Source: Capsicum annuum (taxonomy: Eukaryota; Streptophyta; Magnoliopsida; Solanales; Solanaceae). Taken from it: a stretch of DNA of 64,000 bases. The position numbers and the translations under genes were made by a program. Under the pieces are notes generated by a model. That model searched no databases. It had not been told where the DNA came from and saw only the letters and a list, made by a program, of their open reading frames with translations. The DNA lies in the NCBI RefSeq assembly GCF_002878395.1, contig NC_061118.1, positions 125,014,798 through 125,078,797 of the forward strand, in the 5' to 3' direction. This document shows positions 1 through 11,453 of this stretch, in pieces (the stretch's first letter is position 1; each line of letters opens with the position of its first letter).

Positions 1-99
1 GGGTTTCTCCTATTGATTGTTTCAAGATCTTTATTTTATGTATTGTTTACTTTGCTTTAGTTACAAATTCAAAACTCTCTTTTTGGTTACCTTTTCATC

Positions 100-896
100 A
101 AATTAATCTAAATTGTGAAATAGAATAGAATCGTTGTTAGATCAGGTCCCTATGGGATCGATACTTGGATTTCATTAGACCACTTTACTACTTGGTTGAG
201 TAAGTACACTTGCGTATGTGCTTAGGCGTTGTCCAAAATATCGATAGTATCATGCTAAATAAACAAAACTCCAAATCCAGATAGGAGAAGTAGGCCTCGC
301 CCAATCACAAACCATAGAAATCTAAGTTGGATCGACCATAGTATTATCCTTGGTCACCATGTGACCCAAGAAAGAGATAGATGCCCACAAAACACACACT
401 TAGAGAACTTACCATGAAAACTTCTCATCCCTTAATCGCTAAAGTACAATTCGCAAATACTCCTCATGATCAACTTCACTCTTGGAATAAACCAAGATAT
501 CATCTATAAATACAATAACAAATGAGTTTAGATACAGTCAAAATACCAGATTCATCAACTCCATGAACACAACTGGGGAATTGGTCAACCCAAAAAACAT
601 TACCAAAAACTCATAATTACCATACCAAGTCCAAAAAACTATGTTTGGGGTATCCAAATTCTAGTCGTTAACTATTGATACCCAGACCTTAAATCAAACT
701 CTGAAAACACTGAAAAACCCAGAAGCTGATCAAACAAATCCTCAGTGTAAGGAAGAGAACACTTATTCTTGATCGTTACCTTGTTCAACTGCTGATAGTT
801 AATACACATATGCATAAAACTATTATTTTTCTTCACAAACAAGACAGGGGAACCCCAAGGTGATACACTAGGTTGGATAAATCTATTTTCTAACAA
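100..896 (-). pseudogene. W reverse transcriptase / start of RNase H (broken)
   Basis: Minus-strand translation gives RT text: [12 protein letters not shown], then NKVTIKNK, then LFDQLLG and FDLRSGYQ at 672-896. The catalytic box FIDD lies at 499-510, followed by ILVYSK. Next comes the FSKC region near 400 and then text like the RT-RNase H connection (VDPT, RPTSP) at 250-330. Several frames must be combined. Weak similarity to the RNase H start can be followed to about 100-170. The residues of the FxDD box are kept, but the flanking frame is interrupted. In a live element this domain copies the RNA into DNA inside virus-like particles. Here it cannot be translated. Confidence 0.8.
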
Positions 897-899
897 CTC

Positions 900-1601
900 C
901 TACAACTGATTTTTCAATTTCTTCAACTCAATTACGGATATCCCCTTAAGAAAAATATTAATGAGCTTGTTTTCTGGCTTAATATTAATAGCAAAGTCAA
1001 TATCACGATCAGAAATCATACAAGGAAAATCCATAGGGAAAACATCAGTGAACTCGTGAACAAAATGAACCAAATCTAGGAAAGGAGGTAAAGTAGCCCT
1101 AGTATTACGAATATAAGCCGAATAAGATAAATATCCTCTCTTAACCAAGTAATGACCTGAAGGAAAGATATAACTCTCTTGGGACCCAAATAAAGTACAT
1201 TTTTTCAGGCTATCCTTGGCATACCCGACAAAGATAAATTCATGAACTTAGTATAACAATTTAGGATATGGTAAGGGGCTAACTAATCCATACCTAAGAT
1301 GACATCAAACCATATCTACTACAATCAAATATACCCGAGTCTCAAACCTCAAAAAAGTCATGAAACAAGATCGGTACACCCGATCCACCACTAAGTATTC
1401 ACCTGCAAGGATAGAAAAACGAATAAACAGATCAAGAGGCTCACAAGAAGAATCAAAACCTAAAATAAAATACGCAGAAGCATCAAAGAAAGTCGACCCA
1501 AGAACAAATAAAACAAATGTAAATATAAAGTAAATGAGGTGATACCTATGATGAAAGCCTCTACCTTCGGCCTGACAAGTATAGCATAGCATTGACCGCA
1601 T
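900..1601 (-). pseudogene. W protease and PR-RT linker (broken)
   Basis: At 900-1148 (minus) the text EFTDVFPMDFP followed by DRDIDFAINI is the conserved linker between protease and RT. At 1305-1601 the reading begins with a decayed CCHC zinc knuckle (CYTCQAEGRGFHHRY; the expected His and last Cys are Arg and Tyr). It then enters the protease fold with FVLGSTFF, where the active-site Asp-Pro/Ser-Gly is expected. The catalytic Asp is therefore not in place. The aspartic protease would mature Gag-Pol. Two stop or frame breaks separate the linker from the protease core. Confidence 0.7.
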
Positions 1602-1604
1602 CCT

Positions 1605-2500
1605 CTACCTGATTGGGTAGTCCCCCGACCACCACTATGGGCACCACAACCTCTGCCTCTTACACCCCTAGAGTATTATTTACCTCTCACAATCGATATA
1701 GAAGTATCCCAGAAACCACACCATGGATAGTCCTTGGCCACATGGCCGATCACTTCACACATATAGAAAACCTTACTGCCTTACTCAAAAGAATAAGGTA
1801 CGGTTTAACTAAGATGACCACCGAAAGCTACTGAACTAGAATAACCACTACCTAAACTCTATAAGGCTACCTATAAGGGTCTACCATGATACCTATGGAA
1901 ACCTCTAATATATTTGCGTCAAAATGTGTAACCTTTCCTCACCCATATAGTGCACCTTCTTAGGGACTCCTTGAGATTCTTTAAGAATAGCCTCAGTCAT
2001 CTAAGAATGATACATAATGCTCTAAAATGATGCTCTAAACACTACCATCAGAGTCATAGCTAGCTGAAGAGAAACATCGAACCTCTTTATGAATTTCTGA
2101 ATCTTCTTAGAATCAATGGCAATACTTGCATAACTATATCTGAACAAGGCACAGAAACGTCCCACATACTCTGTAACAGATATGTAGCCTTGCTTCAATT
2201 AATCAAATTTATCTCTCATCTGATCCCTTAAGCTAAAGGGCATAAACCTTTCCAAAAAGGCATTTGTAAACTGGTCCCAAGTCATCTCCGACAAATTAAA
2301 AGGTCGGTAACCAATAAGTGACCTACACCAATCTCTGGTTGCATCTCTATAATGATTACTAGTATAAGAAACCCCATGCAAATCAAATGAACAAAGGTTA
2401 TATAACTTCTCATAATAATCCATCAAACACGTAAACATCCTCATCTACCGCACCATTAAACTTAGAAGGACCTAAATGAGTGAATCACTCAAACAACTTC
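1605..2500 (-). pseudogene. W gag capsid remnant
   Basis: Minus-strand text at 2199-2444 contains WCRSLIGY, then MTWDQFTNAFLERFMP and LRDQMRDKFD. This is the gypsy Gag capsid (retrotrans_gag) signature. It continues past a stop with KQGYISVTEYVGRF and IKRF down to about 2030. Below that is a low-complexity segment leading to the zinc knuckle near 1560-1590. The N-terminal part toward 3100 cannot be aligned by eye. Gag would form the particle; this copy is interrupted at least once in the capsid core. Confidence 0.7.
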
Positions 2501-3275
2501 TAATCCTTAGAAGACATACCTGTAGTTACAATAATAGAAGGTAGAGTAAATCTACTTAGCTAACAACCCATTTAAGAATGTATAGCATAAAAAGGCTGAG
2601 CTATGGATCTTAAAATACCATACTCAGATATAGGCACTAAAGGAGGAACCGTACTCAAAGCTATGGAGTACCATATACGAGTGTTAATACAATGGGAGGA
2701 TCTATACTCAGAACTAGAGGATCACCATAAGAAGACTCTGGCTTAAATAAAGGCATAATAATCGAAGCTAGAAGAAGACCAGGTGCACTCATAGGAGCAC
2801 CCTCAAATTAGGTCAACAATGAAATTAGTAGCCCCTCCAAGACTAGGGGAAAAAACTTGATGGTACCAAAGTAGGACCTATATCTGTAACATGCTCATCT
2901 CAAGGCTCAGGGGAGAGTCCCCTAGTGCTTTCAATAAATGGGGAAGAACCTTTCATCCATCCTTCGCATCAATCTCAACTATGAATCATAACACACACTC
3001 TAGACTAGGCTATTTTATCAGATAATAGATCCAAATCTCTAGCCTCACTGGATCTAGTCCTCACTATTTATTCAAAAAAGAGTGAAATATGACTAATAAC
3101 ACAAGGTATGAAAGATCAACATAATATAAAATAAAATAAGAGAAGTTTTCTTAATATATCTTATAGCCTCTTAAAGATAGATACGAATGTCTACGTACTA
3201 ATCCATGAGACTATATTAGATACCTTGCTCTTACACTGATGAGACAAATAAAACCTAGCTACTCTTTTATCAATT

Positions 3276-5400
3276 TATCATGACTCAAGAAATAAAGGTC
3301 GTGATAGAACTTGTTACGAAAAGCCTTGACAAGTAAGTGTATCACCCAAAATAATATAAAAGGAGAAATCAACATCAAAACCAAAGGCAAGGCTTCTAAA
3401 GCAAAGCCGAACCATATAACATGATAATTAGAAGAATTATAATCAAAGATACCAAATCAAATCCCAAAACCTTATGTCACAGTGTAAGAACTACTAAATA
3501 CATCTCAAAATGTCAAACGCTACACTGATAGTCCAGAAAGGATCAAAATCTATCTCCAAATGCTAAATATGACATAAAAATGGATAGGAAGAGGTATTAG
3601 GCCAAAATTTTAATGCATAGGATGTATGTTACCTCAAATACTCCAAATTCAATATGAGTCACCTATTCGTGTGGCACACTCTAACCTAGATCTGCATCAA
3701 AAGGGCAAAGTAGGGATGAGTATGGTCCACTTGTACTTAGTAGGCATCTTAGGCCAATTAAGTAAAGTACAAAATAAAGCATATAAACACAAACTATGGG
3801 CTCATAACCTACAATCACATTAGTCCACACCATCTCCACTAACATTTCAACTGCATACACATATAAAAATACAGGTAGGGAAAAAAGAATAAATATACAC
3901 ATACACCGATTACAAGTATAAGAATATAGAACAAATAGTCAAATATCAAGTCAAGGAAAGAGATACAATCACAAAATAAGCACAGGATATGAAATGCAAT
4001 AAAGATGATGATGATGATTTGTTGTATGAGGTCATCGGACAACCCTCGTATACACCTACCAAGCTAAAGATTCCTGAGGTAGGACCCATATGGGATTCAT
4101 TAACCCATATATAACTAATATCCATATCTCCTCGCTAGCACAACCATTGGTAGAGCATTTTAATGATGTAACATTTTTTTATCAAAGGAAATCCAGTATT
4201 TCTACGGTGGTACCAATGTTTCATGAATGAATATGATATCAGGATGTGATGGCCACAACAAATCAAAATTAGAATATCCAATATCGAACCAATATAATAA
4301 CCATGTCAGCAAAAATTACACACAAATCAACCGACCATCCATGATCTAAAATAATCCAAAAAACCATCAAGTGAAACATGAGAGAAAAAGGCATTGATAC
4401 CACATAAATACCAAAATCTAGGATTTTCCACCAAAAAGAGTACAACTCAACATACGTATATAAATACCAAGCCAACAACATCATATAGGACCCCATACGG
4501 TCATACATAGCAAATATTATCTTAAAAATATTAAATATGGTCCACATAGGCCCCACATGAGCACTTAAATCACCTCAACACCTTTTCCATGATACAACCC
4601 CATACCCACAGCATGCTTTTACATTATTATTAACTACCCAACCCAGTCTACAATAAGTTAAGTCATAACTTACCTCAAATACTAAAAACCAATCTAAAAG
4701 GCCTTTAATCCAAAGCTTTCCCCTCACAAACAGACTTGGAATCAATTAAAACATATAAACATAAAATTTATGCATCAAAAGAAGCCAACAACACCCATAT
4801 TGCCCATTTTTGAATGGGGGTCAAAACAGACCCCCAAAATGGATTTTTCAAAAATTAAAAGGTAAAACCAGATTTTTTTTAATCTTAAAATATATCTTAC
4901 AAGATTAAAGGAACCCATAGGAGAAAACTCAAGTGAAAATGGAGTAAAATTGGGGTTTGAATCAAACAAATGATGATTTGGGCCTTCCAAGCTAAAATCT
5001 CTAAATTTCAACTTTAATTATATGATAAAATATAGTTTAAATGATAAAGATCAAATTAAAATTATTGAAATAAGGATTTGGAGCTTACCCATGCCTAAAA
5101 ATAGTAGAAAATGCTCAAAAATTCATACCCTAAGCTCCAAGATCCAAGTTCTGAAAATAGAGAAAGAATCTCAAAAATGGGAAATTAAACCTCTCAAGTA
5201 TCGCCTAAGCAACTACCAAGTCACTTAGGCAGCTATTTTTTATGCAACCATTAGTCTCTTAAGAGAATCATGCCTCATCTCTAAGCGACTTGACTGTCTG
5301 TTAAGTGACAAGCGTCTGGCATGCCAATGTTGCTTAACGACTAGGCCATCACTTAAGCAGGTCTGATGTCTCTTAGGCGATATTCTAGATGTTAGGAAAA
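3276..5400 (-). repeat. W 5' LTR (minus), upstream end missing
   Basis: The plus-left end reads TATCATGACTC at 3276, the inverse of an LTR end of the ...GAGTCATGATA type, and lies next to a decayed tRNA-Met-type primer site (about 3257-3275). Going right there is LTR-like AT-rich sequence. It includes the block at 4640-4680 matching the GGTAAGTTATGACTTAAC block also found near 12420 (minus) and 26880 (plus). A cluster of CTTAAGCG-like palindromic words lies at 5190-5395. No TGTAACACC start (seen from the minus strand) is present before the pol scrap at 5446, so the beginning of the LTR has been lost. Confidence 0.6.
5190..5395 (-). promoter_or_regulatory. Palindromic word cluster in W LTR (CTTAAGCG type)
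   Basis: On the minus strand about eight variants of TCGCTTAAGCGA occur in 200 bp, for example TGCTTAAGTGA, AGTCGTTAAGCAA, AGTCGCTTAGA, TCTCTTAAGAGA and TGCTTAGGCGAT. Each is close to its own reverse complement. The position, near the LTR start and before the probable transcription start, matches clusters in the other LTR families here. A cis-regulatory role is inference. Confidence 0.55.
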
Positions 5401-5445
5401 GTGTGTAAGAAACCAAATCTTTTCATAAGAGAGTGCACTAGTTGA

Positions 5446-5875
5446 TTGGTACACCATTTAGAGACTTGGAGAGTTCCAAGTGTTCGCTACATCTGCATAG
5501 TTTTGGGGATTCTAAGGGAGAAACAGTTATTTGCTGAGTTTTCAAAGTATGAGTTTTGGTTATCTTTAATGTCTTTCTTGAGTTATGTGGTATCAGAAAA
5601 GAGGGTTATGGTGGATCTCCAGAAGATAGAGGTAGTTAAAAATTTGACTCGGCCTAGTTTAGTAACAAAAGTAAGGAGTTTTATGGGCCTTGCTAGATAA
5701 TACCGCTGGTTTGTCAAGAACTTTGCCTCCGTTGCATTGCACCTATCAAGGTTGACTCAGAATAAAGTACCATTTGTTTGGTTATATCAATTTTCGGGGA
5801 GCTTCTAAAACCTCAAGATGTTCTTGACTACAACACTTATATTTTCATTACCGATTAAAGGTAAGGAATTTAAGT
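5446..5875 (+). pseudogene. Gypsy pol scrap: RT C-terminus to RNase H start
   Basis: Plus-strand translation reads VLGILREKQLFAEFSKYEFW, then MSFLSYVVSE, a conserved VDLQKIEVVKN block and a VRSFMGLAR block. A stop follows, then YRWFVKNFASVALHL and a decayed RNase H entry up to about 5875. This is the RT thumb/connection of a Ty3-gypsy element. Nothing upstream of it (fingers, FxDD box) is present, and the sequence after it is LTR-like, so it is a pol island fused to unrelated repeats. Its orientation is opposite to W. Confidence 0.8.
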
Positions 5876-5959
5876 GTTTTTGATAGATGGGAAGCATGAT
5901 GGCTCTCGATGTATAATTATATATTACTGAAATTGTTTTGTTGTGGATTGTCTTGGAAA

Positions 5960-7001
5960 TTATCTGAGTTAAGTTTTGGAGAAATCTTAAGCACCGAGTG
6001 GGAGGTATAAAGTGACCTTACTTTCCTAGAACTACGTACCCCCGTAAGAGTGACCCTGAGGCTGATTTATATAGTGATCACTAGTTTATGTGGATTTGAT
6101 ATCGATAGTCCTACTCTGATGGAAAGGATAGGACAGATCTCCCCAACCTGGGTTGAACGTTGGACTCAATGTGGCTCACATGGTTTATGTCGGTTATAGG
6201 ATCTCCCAGTTTGTGTGTGTTTCCTTATATCTATGGTGAATGGTGAACTGATTTTAAAGTGGAATTGTGAAAGTTATTCTTTCGAAAGATTTAAATGATA
6301 TTTACATTATGAGAATTGATATTCTTGATGAACTAAAAGTGATTGACAAATTATATGATGACTCACATGTGTTATTGTATTTACTTTATCCTCTCATGAT
6401 TATGATGATTTTCTTTAGGTTATGTGAGTCTTTTGTATATCCTGCATTTTTCTTATAAATATTTATGATGATGATGTTTATACAACTGCATACACCCCCA
6501 TATACTTGGTTTCTTTCCATGGTACTGACCCACATCTTTGGATGTGGGCTGCATTTTCTCGGGATGTAGGTTCAGGTGCTCAGTTCTAGGTTCAATAGTG
6601 ATTCTTCGGGCACGCTGTTCTACATCCTCAGTCGTGGTGAGTCCTCATGTTCCGAGGACGTGATGTCTGATATTGTTTTCATGGAATTATTTACATTTGA
6701 TAGCTGAGTATGAGTTAGTTGAGGCATGTCTCAATGGCTCGCTGGTTTTATTGATTTTCTTAGAGGCTTTTCAGACTAGTATAGATGTTGGGAGTTGACT
6801 TATAAGTCGTATTTTGTTATCTTTCTGAAATTCTTTTATTCTTTGATGATGATTACTCTGTTGATATTTGAGGGTTATTTATGGAAACCCCGTTGATTCG
6901 TGTTGAACTGAATGAAAATGGGTCAAAGGGTTATCTTCGGGCTACTCGTAGCCTCAAGTATCGTGTGACGCTCCGAGACCCGTTTTCAAGGCGTTATAGT
7001 T
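5960..7001 (+). repeat. 3' half of a family C LTR
   Basis: From about 5960 the sequence follows the order of blocks in the downstream part of the solo LTR N4. Shared blocks are TTTAGCACCGA / TTAAGCACCGA, GTTATGTCGGTTATA, CCCCCATATACT / CCCCACATACT, AGGTGCTCAG and GAGTCCTCATG..CGAGGAC. It ends in AAGGCGTTATAG at 7001, against GGGGCGTTACAG in N4. The first 1.2-1.3 kb of the LTR, including the word cluster, is missing. The left end abuts a pol scrap. Whether internal sequence follows on the right is unclear. Confidence 0.7.
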
Positions 7002-7002
7002 A

Positions 7003-8690
7003 GATGCTACTTTGGGCTACCCTTGACCTACTTTATCATGTTGGTTACACTTCAAAGGCACTTCCAGGGCATCTAGGCCGAAATTCAGCTTGTACAAGGC
7101 CAAATATGCCCTTTAGTGGTCCCTCTTTTCTCTTCTTCTTTAGGAATATCCCTTTGAACTATGAATACGACTTTATACCAACACATTTTCCTTATATTTT
7201 TTTGACCAAACAAAAAATTTTGAATGAATTTGGCTCTTCAATATATGAATAACCTCAAGAACACCAAGAACAATTTTTAAAATCCAAAATTCACAACTTC
7301 TTCATTTTTGCTCGGAATTCCATGAAATTTTAATCGTAGGATCTTGTAAACATTAGGAACACATTACAACCATCATTATACTTCAAAACATAACTAAAAA
7401 TTTAATGTTTTCAAACCCACTTGTCTTTTTATCAACCTTCAAAGTTGTGAACATTGTGGATTTTTTAAACTTCTCCAAATGGCACCATCTTTTAACCCAA
7501 AGCTTCTTTCAATGTTGGAAAAACTTTTTCAACCACAAATTCCAACACAAAATTTGCAGATATAAGAACTCATATCTTTAAATTTCAATATAACAATGGT
7601 TTGTTCATCACAAATGCACTCAATCAAGCCATAAATCTCAAGGTTCCAACTCTAATAACTCTAGAGGAAACAAATCCGTGTAGAAACAATAATAAGTACT
7701 CAAAATACAAAAAAGGGTTTTCTCAAAAATGTTTCTTACATATTTTTTAAATTTTTGATATAACAAGCCCAAGATTGACTTCATGGAAATGAAATCAAGC
7801 TCATCTATGAAACCAAATAGTATACGAAAGAAACAAACAAATTAAACACAAACACAAATACTAAAGAATCGATGAAATTGAAATAAGAAAAGTAAAGGGA
7901 TAAAAGAATAGATTAATAAAGATCGATAGATAGACAAAAATATGATAAGAGAATTAAGAATCAAAGAGTATATTAAACTTTGAAACCACTAATTCAAATA
8001 TCAACAACCACAAATCACTTACACTGACCATAATGCAATTGAAATGCCCTTACAACCATTGTTTCTAAGCAAAATGAACATAAATTTTTCCAAGATCTCA
8101 AACACTCTCTCATGATTCGTTATCATTAATAAACATCAAAAACTAAGCAAATAACCTAATATTGGTAGTATTAATATCCTTGGCCTATTTAGTACATATC
8201 TGTGCCTAAATATGGCCATAATCAACCATAAACACAAAGCAACCTGCTTCGGTATCTGCTTAAGTAGGTGGGTACAACTTTGAAATATATGGGGGTTTAA
8301 GATACTGTTTTGACTTATTTTGAGAACTTTAGGCATACCCTAGGCTCACCTGGGGTATAGTTGGGGCGTAGGTCCCCTCCTAGGGTCTTTTAGCCGCATT
8401 TCGCACTTTTTTGACCACTCCAAGGCCCCTTGGTCGTTCTTGTATGATTTTGGCACTCTAAAACACTCCTTAAATGGTATATTGATGTCTTGAAATACAT
8501 CTAACTTATCCAATATCATTGGCGTGTTTCTAGTCCTCGAGCTTGCTTCCTTGTGAGGTCATGGGATAAATTTTGCTTCAAGCTCCATGCTATCCTCTAC
8601 ACATGGTGTTGGGATATTGAGGGCCCAAAAATGGTTTCCCAAACATATCCTTACCTCCCATAGATAAAAATTACTTGGGTACCTTCGTGT
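7003..8690. other. Unassigned LTR-like DNA, no coding sequence
   Basis: No protein domain is visible in any frame. 7250-8100 is AT-rich non-coding DNA. 8336-8400 holds a GC-rich cluster of CCTAGG/CCCCAGG-like words, set between a GGCCATATTTAGGCACAG-type stretch (minus) and AT-rich DNA. That is the arrangement seen near LTR starts elsewhere in this window, so a decayed minus-strand LTR is likely. No LTR end, primer site or second copy was found within the window. Confidence 0.35.
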
Positions 8691-9800
8691 CGATTTTGGA
8701 TTATAGTCTTTGAAAGTTCGATGTTGATTTGGCTTGTATCACTACACCTATTTAAAATCAGAGAATGTTACTGTGGATTTAATTATGGGACACCCTAATA
8801 CTTTTGGAAAGTACAGACTATTTAAGCTATAGTGGATAGGCTGACGAAATTGGCTTCCTTTTTGCTAGTTTGGGTATACTACAGCTTTTAGGAGTTAGTT
8901 AAAATCCACTTCAAGGATATTGTGAGACTTAATAGGGTGCCACTTACCATTTTTTATAATATAGATACAAAGTACACTTCTAAATTTTGGTATAATGTTT
9001 ATGAGAAGTTGGGAACCAAGCTCACATTTAGCATGGCTTTTCATTCTTAATTGATGGGCAGTCAGAGAGAACGACTCAGGTGTTATAGAATATATTGAGG
9101 CTTAAGTAATTGATTTTGGTGGTCATTGGGAGTGATTTCTTCCATTGAGCAATTTTGTATATAACAATAGTTATATGGTACCCTTCAATGCACCATACGA
9201 AAGAAAGAATAGGTCACCTATTGGGTGGTTTAAGGTTGGATATGTTAAACCTTTTAAAATTAACTAGGTAAAAAAGGCTTAAGAAAAATTTTCATTCAAA
9301 TCAACTTATTGGCCGCTCAAAGTAGGTAGAAAGAGTATGCAAACCATAATGTAATAGACGTGGAATTTATGTTTGGGGAGAAATTTTTCTTAAGGTATCT
9401 CCTATGAAGGAAGTCATAAAGTTGGCAAGAAAAGCAAGCTCAGCCCTTGATATATCGATCCCTTTAAGGAGGTGAGTCCAGTTGCATACAGGTTAGATCC
9501 ACTACTGGGGTTATAATGAACCCATAAGATATTTTATTCTTGTATAATCAAGAGGTAAAATAGGGATGTGGACTTCATGATAAAGTAGGACTCAATTCTT
9601 ATAGATAAAGACTTAGCCTTTGAGGGGGAACAAGTAGTGATTCTAGATTGAGATATTTGAAAATTAAGGAAAAAGGAAATTCATTTGGTTAAATTTTAGT
9701 GGAAGCATCATCTGTTAGAGGATGCCACTTAGGAAATTAAGAAGCACATACAGGATAAGTACCCTCAATTATTTAGGGATATAAGCAATCTCTTCTCTTC
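8690..9800 (+). pseudogene. Family E integrase core and C-terminal tail (broken)
   Basis: Plus strand. From 8750, after a decayed entry, text such as VTVDFIMGHP (8770-8800) marks the integrase start. Across frame changes there are SRYKVHF-type core text, then DGQSERTTQV near 9055 (the GQxER block with the catalytic Glu), and lastly EIKKHIQDKYPQLF at about 9735-9770. The last block is the chromodomain-like tail of Tekay/Del integrases, although a stop replaces the expected Trp. No RT or gag precedes it. It is the 3' coding end of an otherwise lost element whose LTR follows directly. Confidence 0.7.
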
Positions 9801-9829
9801 TATTTTGTGTATATCATCATTTAGGGATG

Positions 9830-11360
9830 AATGATGGGTAAATTGGTATCAATTTCTAAATACCATTTTGACCATTATGCATAAATGTTTCTTTGAAAAT
9901 CCCATGTTAAAATTCTTCTCGATTTGAAAGTTATAAATTGAAGATAGGCTAGTTTCAAGCAAAATAAAAGTGAGGTCTGATCAAGGGAAATTTGAGAATA
10001 ATTTGGCCAAGTTTAGTGGTGTTTGATTTGGTTTATATTTATCTAGGATGATAATAAACCTACAGGAATTAATGAAATTAAATTTGGCTGAGTAAAACTG
10101 TAGAAATTAATTTTAGCGTAAAGGACATTGTTTGAAATATACCCGATTTAAGGTGTGTTGTAAATATAAATATTTTTAGGCAAAGCTATACATTTTGTCT
10201 CATTGACACAACTATAGTGGCATACATGTTGTAATAGAATGATGTTTCTAAAGCAGAGAAATTTCTGCTATAGCAGTGGTCAGACCGGGTCAACGCACGT
10301 TATAACGACAAAACTCATAGTTTTAATAGATTATTTCCCAAAATGGTTTATTGTTCCAAAACTTTTTTGGGGAAAAATATGAGATATTTAGGGAAAATTC
10401 TATGAGTTTTTCATTATTTGTCATCATTAATGTAAGGATTTCCTCCATGTTAACTAGTTATTCATGAATTAAGTCTTACAATTACTAATGTGGGATGTTT
10501 TAGTATTTGATATGTTCTCACAGGTTATTGGTAAAACAAGTTTTGAATACACTTGTGTCTAGGATTTTAGTACATAGAAAAAATTGTCCCCTGCAGGTCA
10601 CGGATAGCGGGTGGATCTTTAACCAATAGTTTGTATGTATGAGGTTCTGGTAAGTTTGACGGTTCCATGAGTGAACTGGAGAATATGTTTATATGGTTGA
10701 TATTAACTTCTTAACTTCTTTTGACTAAACTTAACTTGATGATAATATATTGACTTATTGTTAAAATCCTAAAATGCTTATTTGGTAATTAAGGTGCTAA
10801 GTGTATGATTGTTTTAAGAATGGATTAACTTGTAGTACTATAATTTGGTTATGTGTTCATATTCTCATCCTACATTGGAAAAATGTCCCTATCAGTAATC
10901 GCTATTTTCTTGTGTGTTGATACTATAGTTGCTCTTACTTTTTTGAGTGAAGCACATATTCCAGTGGCTCCTATAAGACCTCACTTATGATTTTTGTGAT
11001 TGACTTTGGATCCAAAGGTGAGAAGGTGTTTTAGGCTACCATGAATCCTTCTTGGATGACAGAGTCTTTATTTATGGATTCATATTTTCCAATTTTGTTT
11101 ATCATGGGGTTGCATATCCTTCTTGACAATCTTTATTAGTTGTTGTACAAATGATATTTAGGTCCTAGGGATGGTTATGGTTAACTACAGTTTTTCATTG
11201 TTTAGTTGTATTTAAATTTTTACTTATAATTAAATATATTTATTGATGGATTAGTTTATTATCTCTTTAAGTGTTGATTTTGAGATTGTGCTTTGGGGTA
11301 GATGGTTCTCTAACCAGGTGAGTACTGTGATGCCACTTATGATGGGTTTGGGTCATGATA
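9830..11360 (+). repeat. Family E LTR, copy 1 (3' LTR of the preceding integrase remnant)
   Basis: This lies directly after the integrase tail. It shares blocks with 21310-23090: the GCTATAGC word cluster, TTTGACGGTTCC/TTTGATGGTTCC..GAGTGAAC, AGTGAAGCACATATTCCAGTGGCTCC / AGAGCATATTTCAGTAGCTTC, and GGTTAGATGGTTCT / GGGTAGATGGTTCT..GTGCCACT. It ends in TTTGGGTCATGATA at 11360. The exact start is not certain because the polypurine tract before it has decayed. Confidence 0.65.
10240..10310 (+). promoter_or_regulatory. GCTATAGC/GTTATAAC word cluster in family E LTR
   Basis: Within 70 bp there are CTGCTATAGCAG, a nearby AAGCAGAGAAATTTCTGC hairpin-like stretch, and GTTATAAC. All are self-complementary or nearly so. 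A decayed match lies at 21320-21390 in the second family E LTR (GTTATAGC, GCATTTTAGC). The position is 400 bp into the LTR, comparable to clusters in other families. Confidence 0.5.
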
Positions 11361-11453
11361 TATATGCATGTCAAAGTACTAATTTGCGGGACTCTATTAA
11401 ACATCCTACTCTTTTACTCTTGATATTGGTGAACCTAGAACTTGATATAAATT

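Larger units (their letters stand above)
1..5400 (-). mobile_element. W: minus-strand Ty3-gypsy (Tekay-like) element, 5' LTR plus gag-PR-RT, truncated
   Basis: Read on the minus strand, the order is LTR (about 5400 to 3276), a decayed primer-binding site near 3257-3275, gag (about 2450-1600), protease (1600-1200), the PR-RT linker (1150-900) and RT running toward the window edge. This gag-PR-RT order is that of Ty3-gypsy. The RT and linker text resembles the Tekay/Del group seen elsewhere in the window. The element leaves the window before integrase, so the 3' half and 3' LTR cannot be judged. The outer end of its LTR meets a plus-strand pol scrap at about 5400-5446. Stops and frame changes occur throughout, so it is a dead copy. 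Confidence 0.8.

Noticed and set aside
150..175. CGATCCCATAGGGACC motif near the window start, suggestive of an unrelated repeat junction
   Set aside because: The minus-strand frame through it still weakly follows the RT-RNase H text, so a junction cannot be claimed.
4269..4556. 95-codon minus-strand frame rich in Trp, Tyr and Phe
   Set aside because: It is inside the W LTR; the composition comes from AT-rich LTR DNA and it has no domain match.
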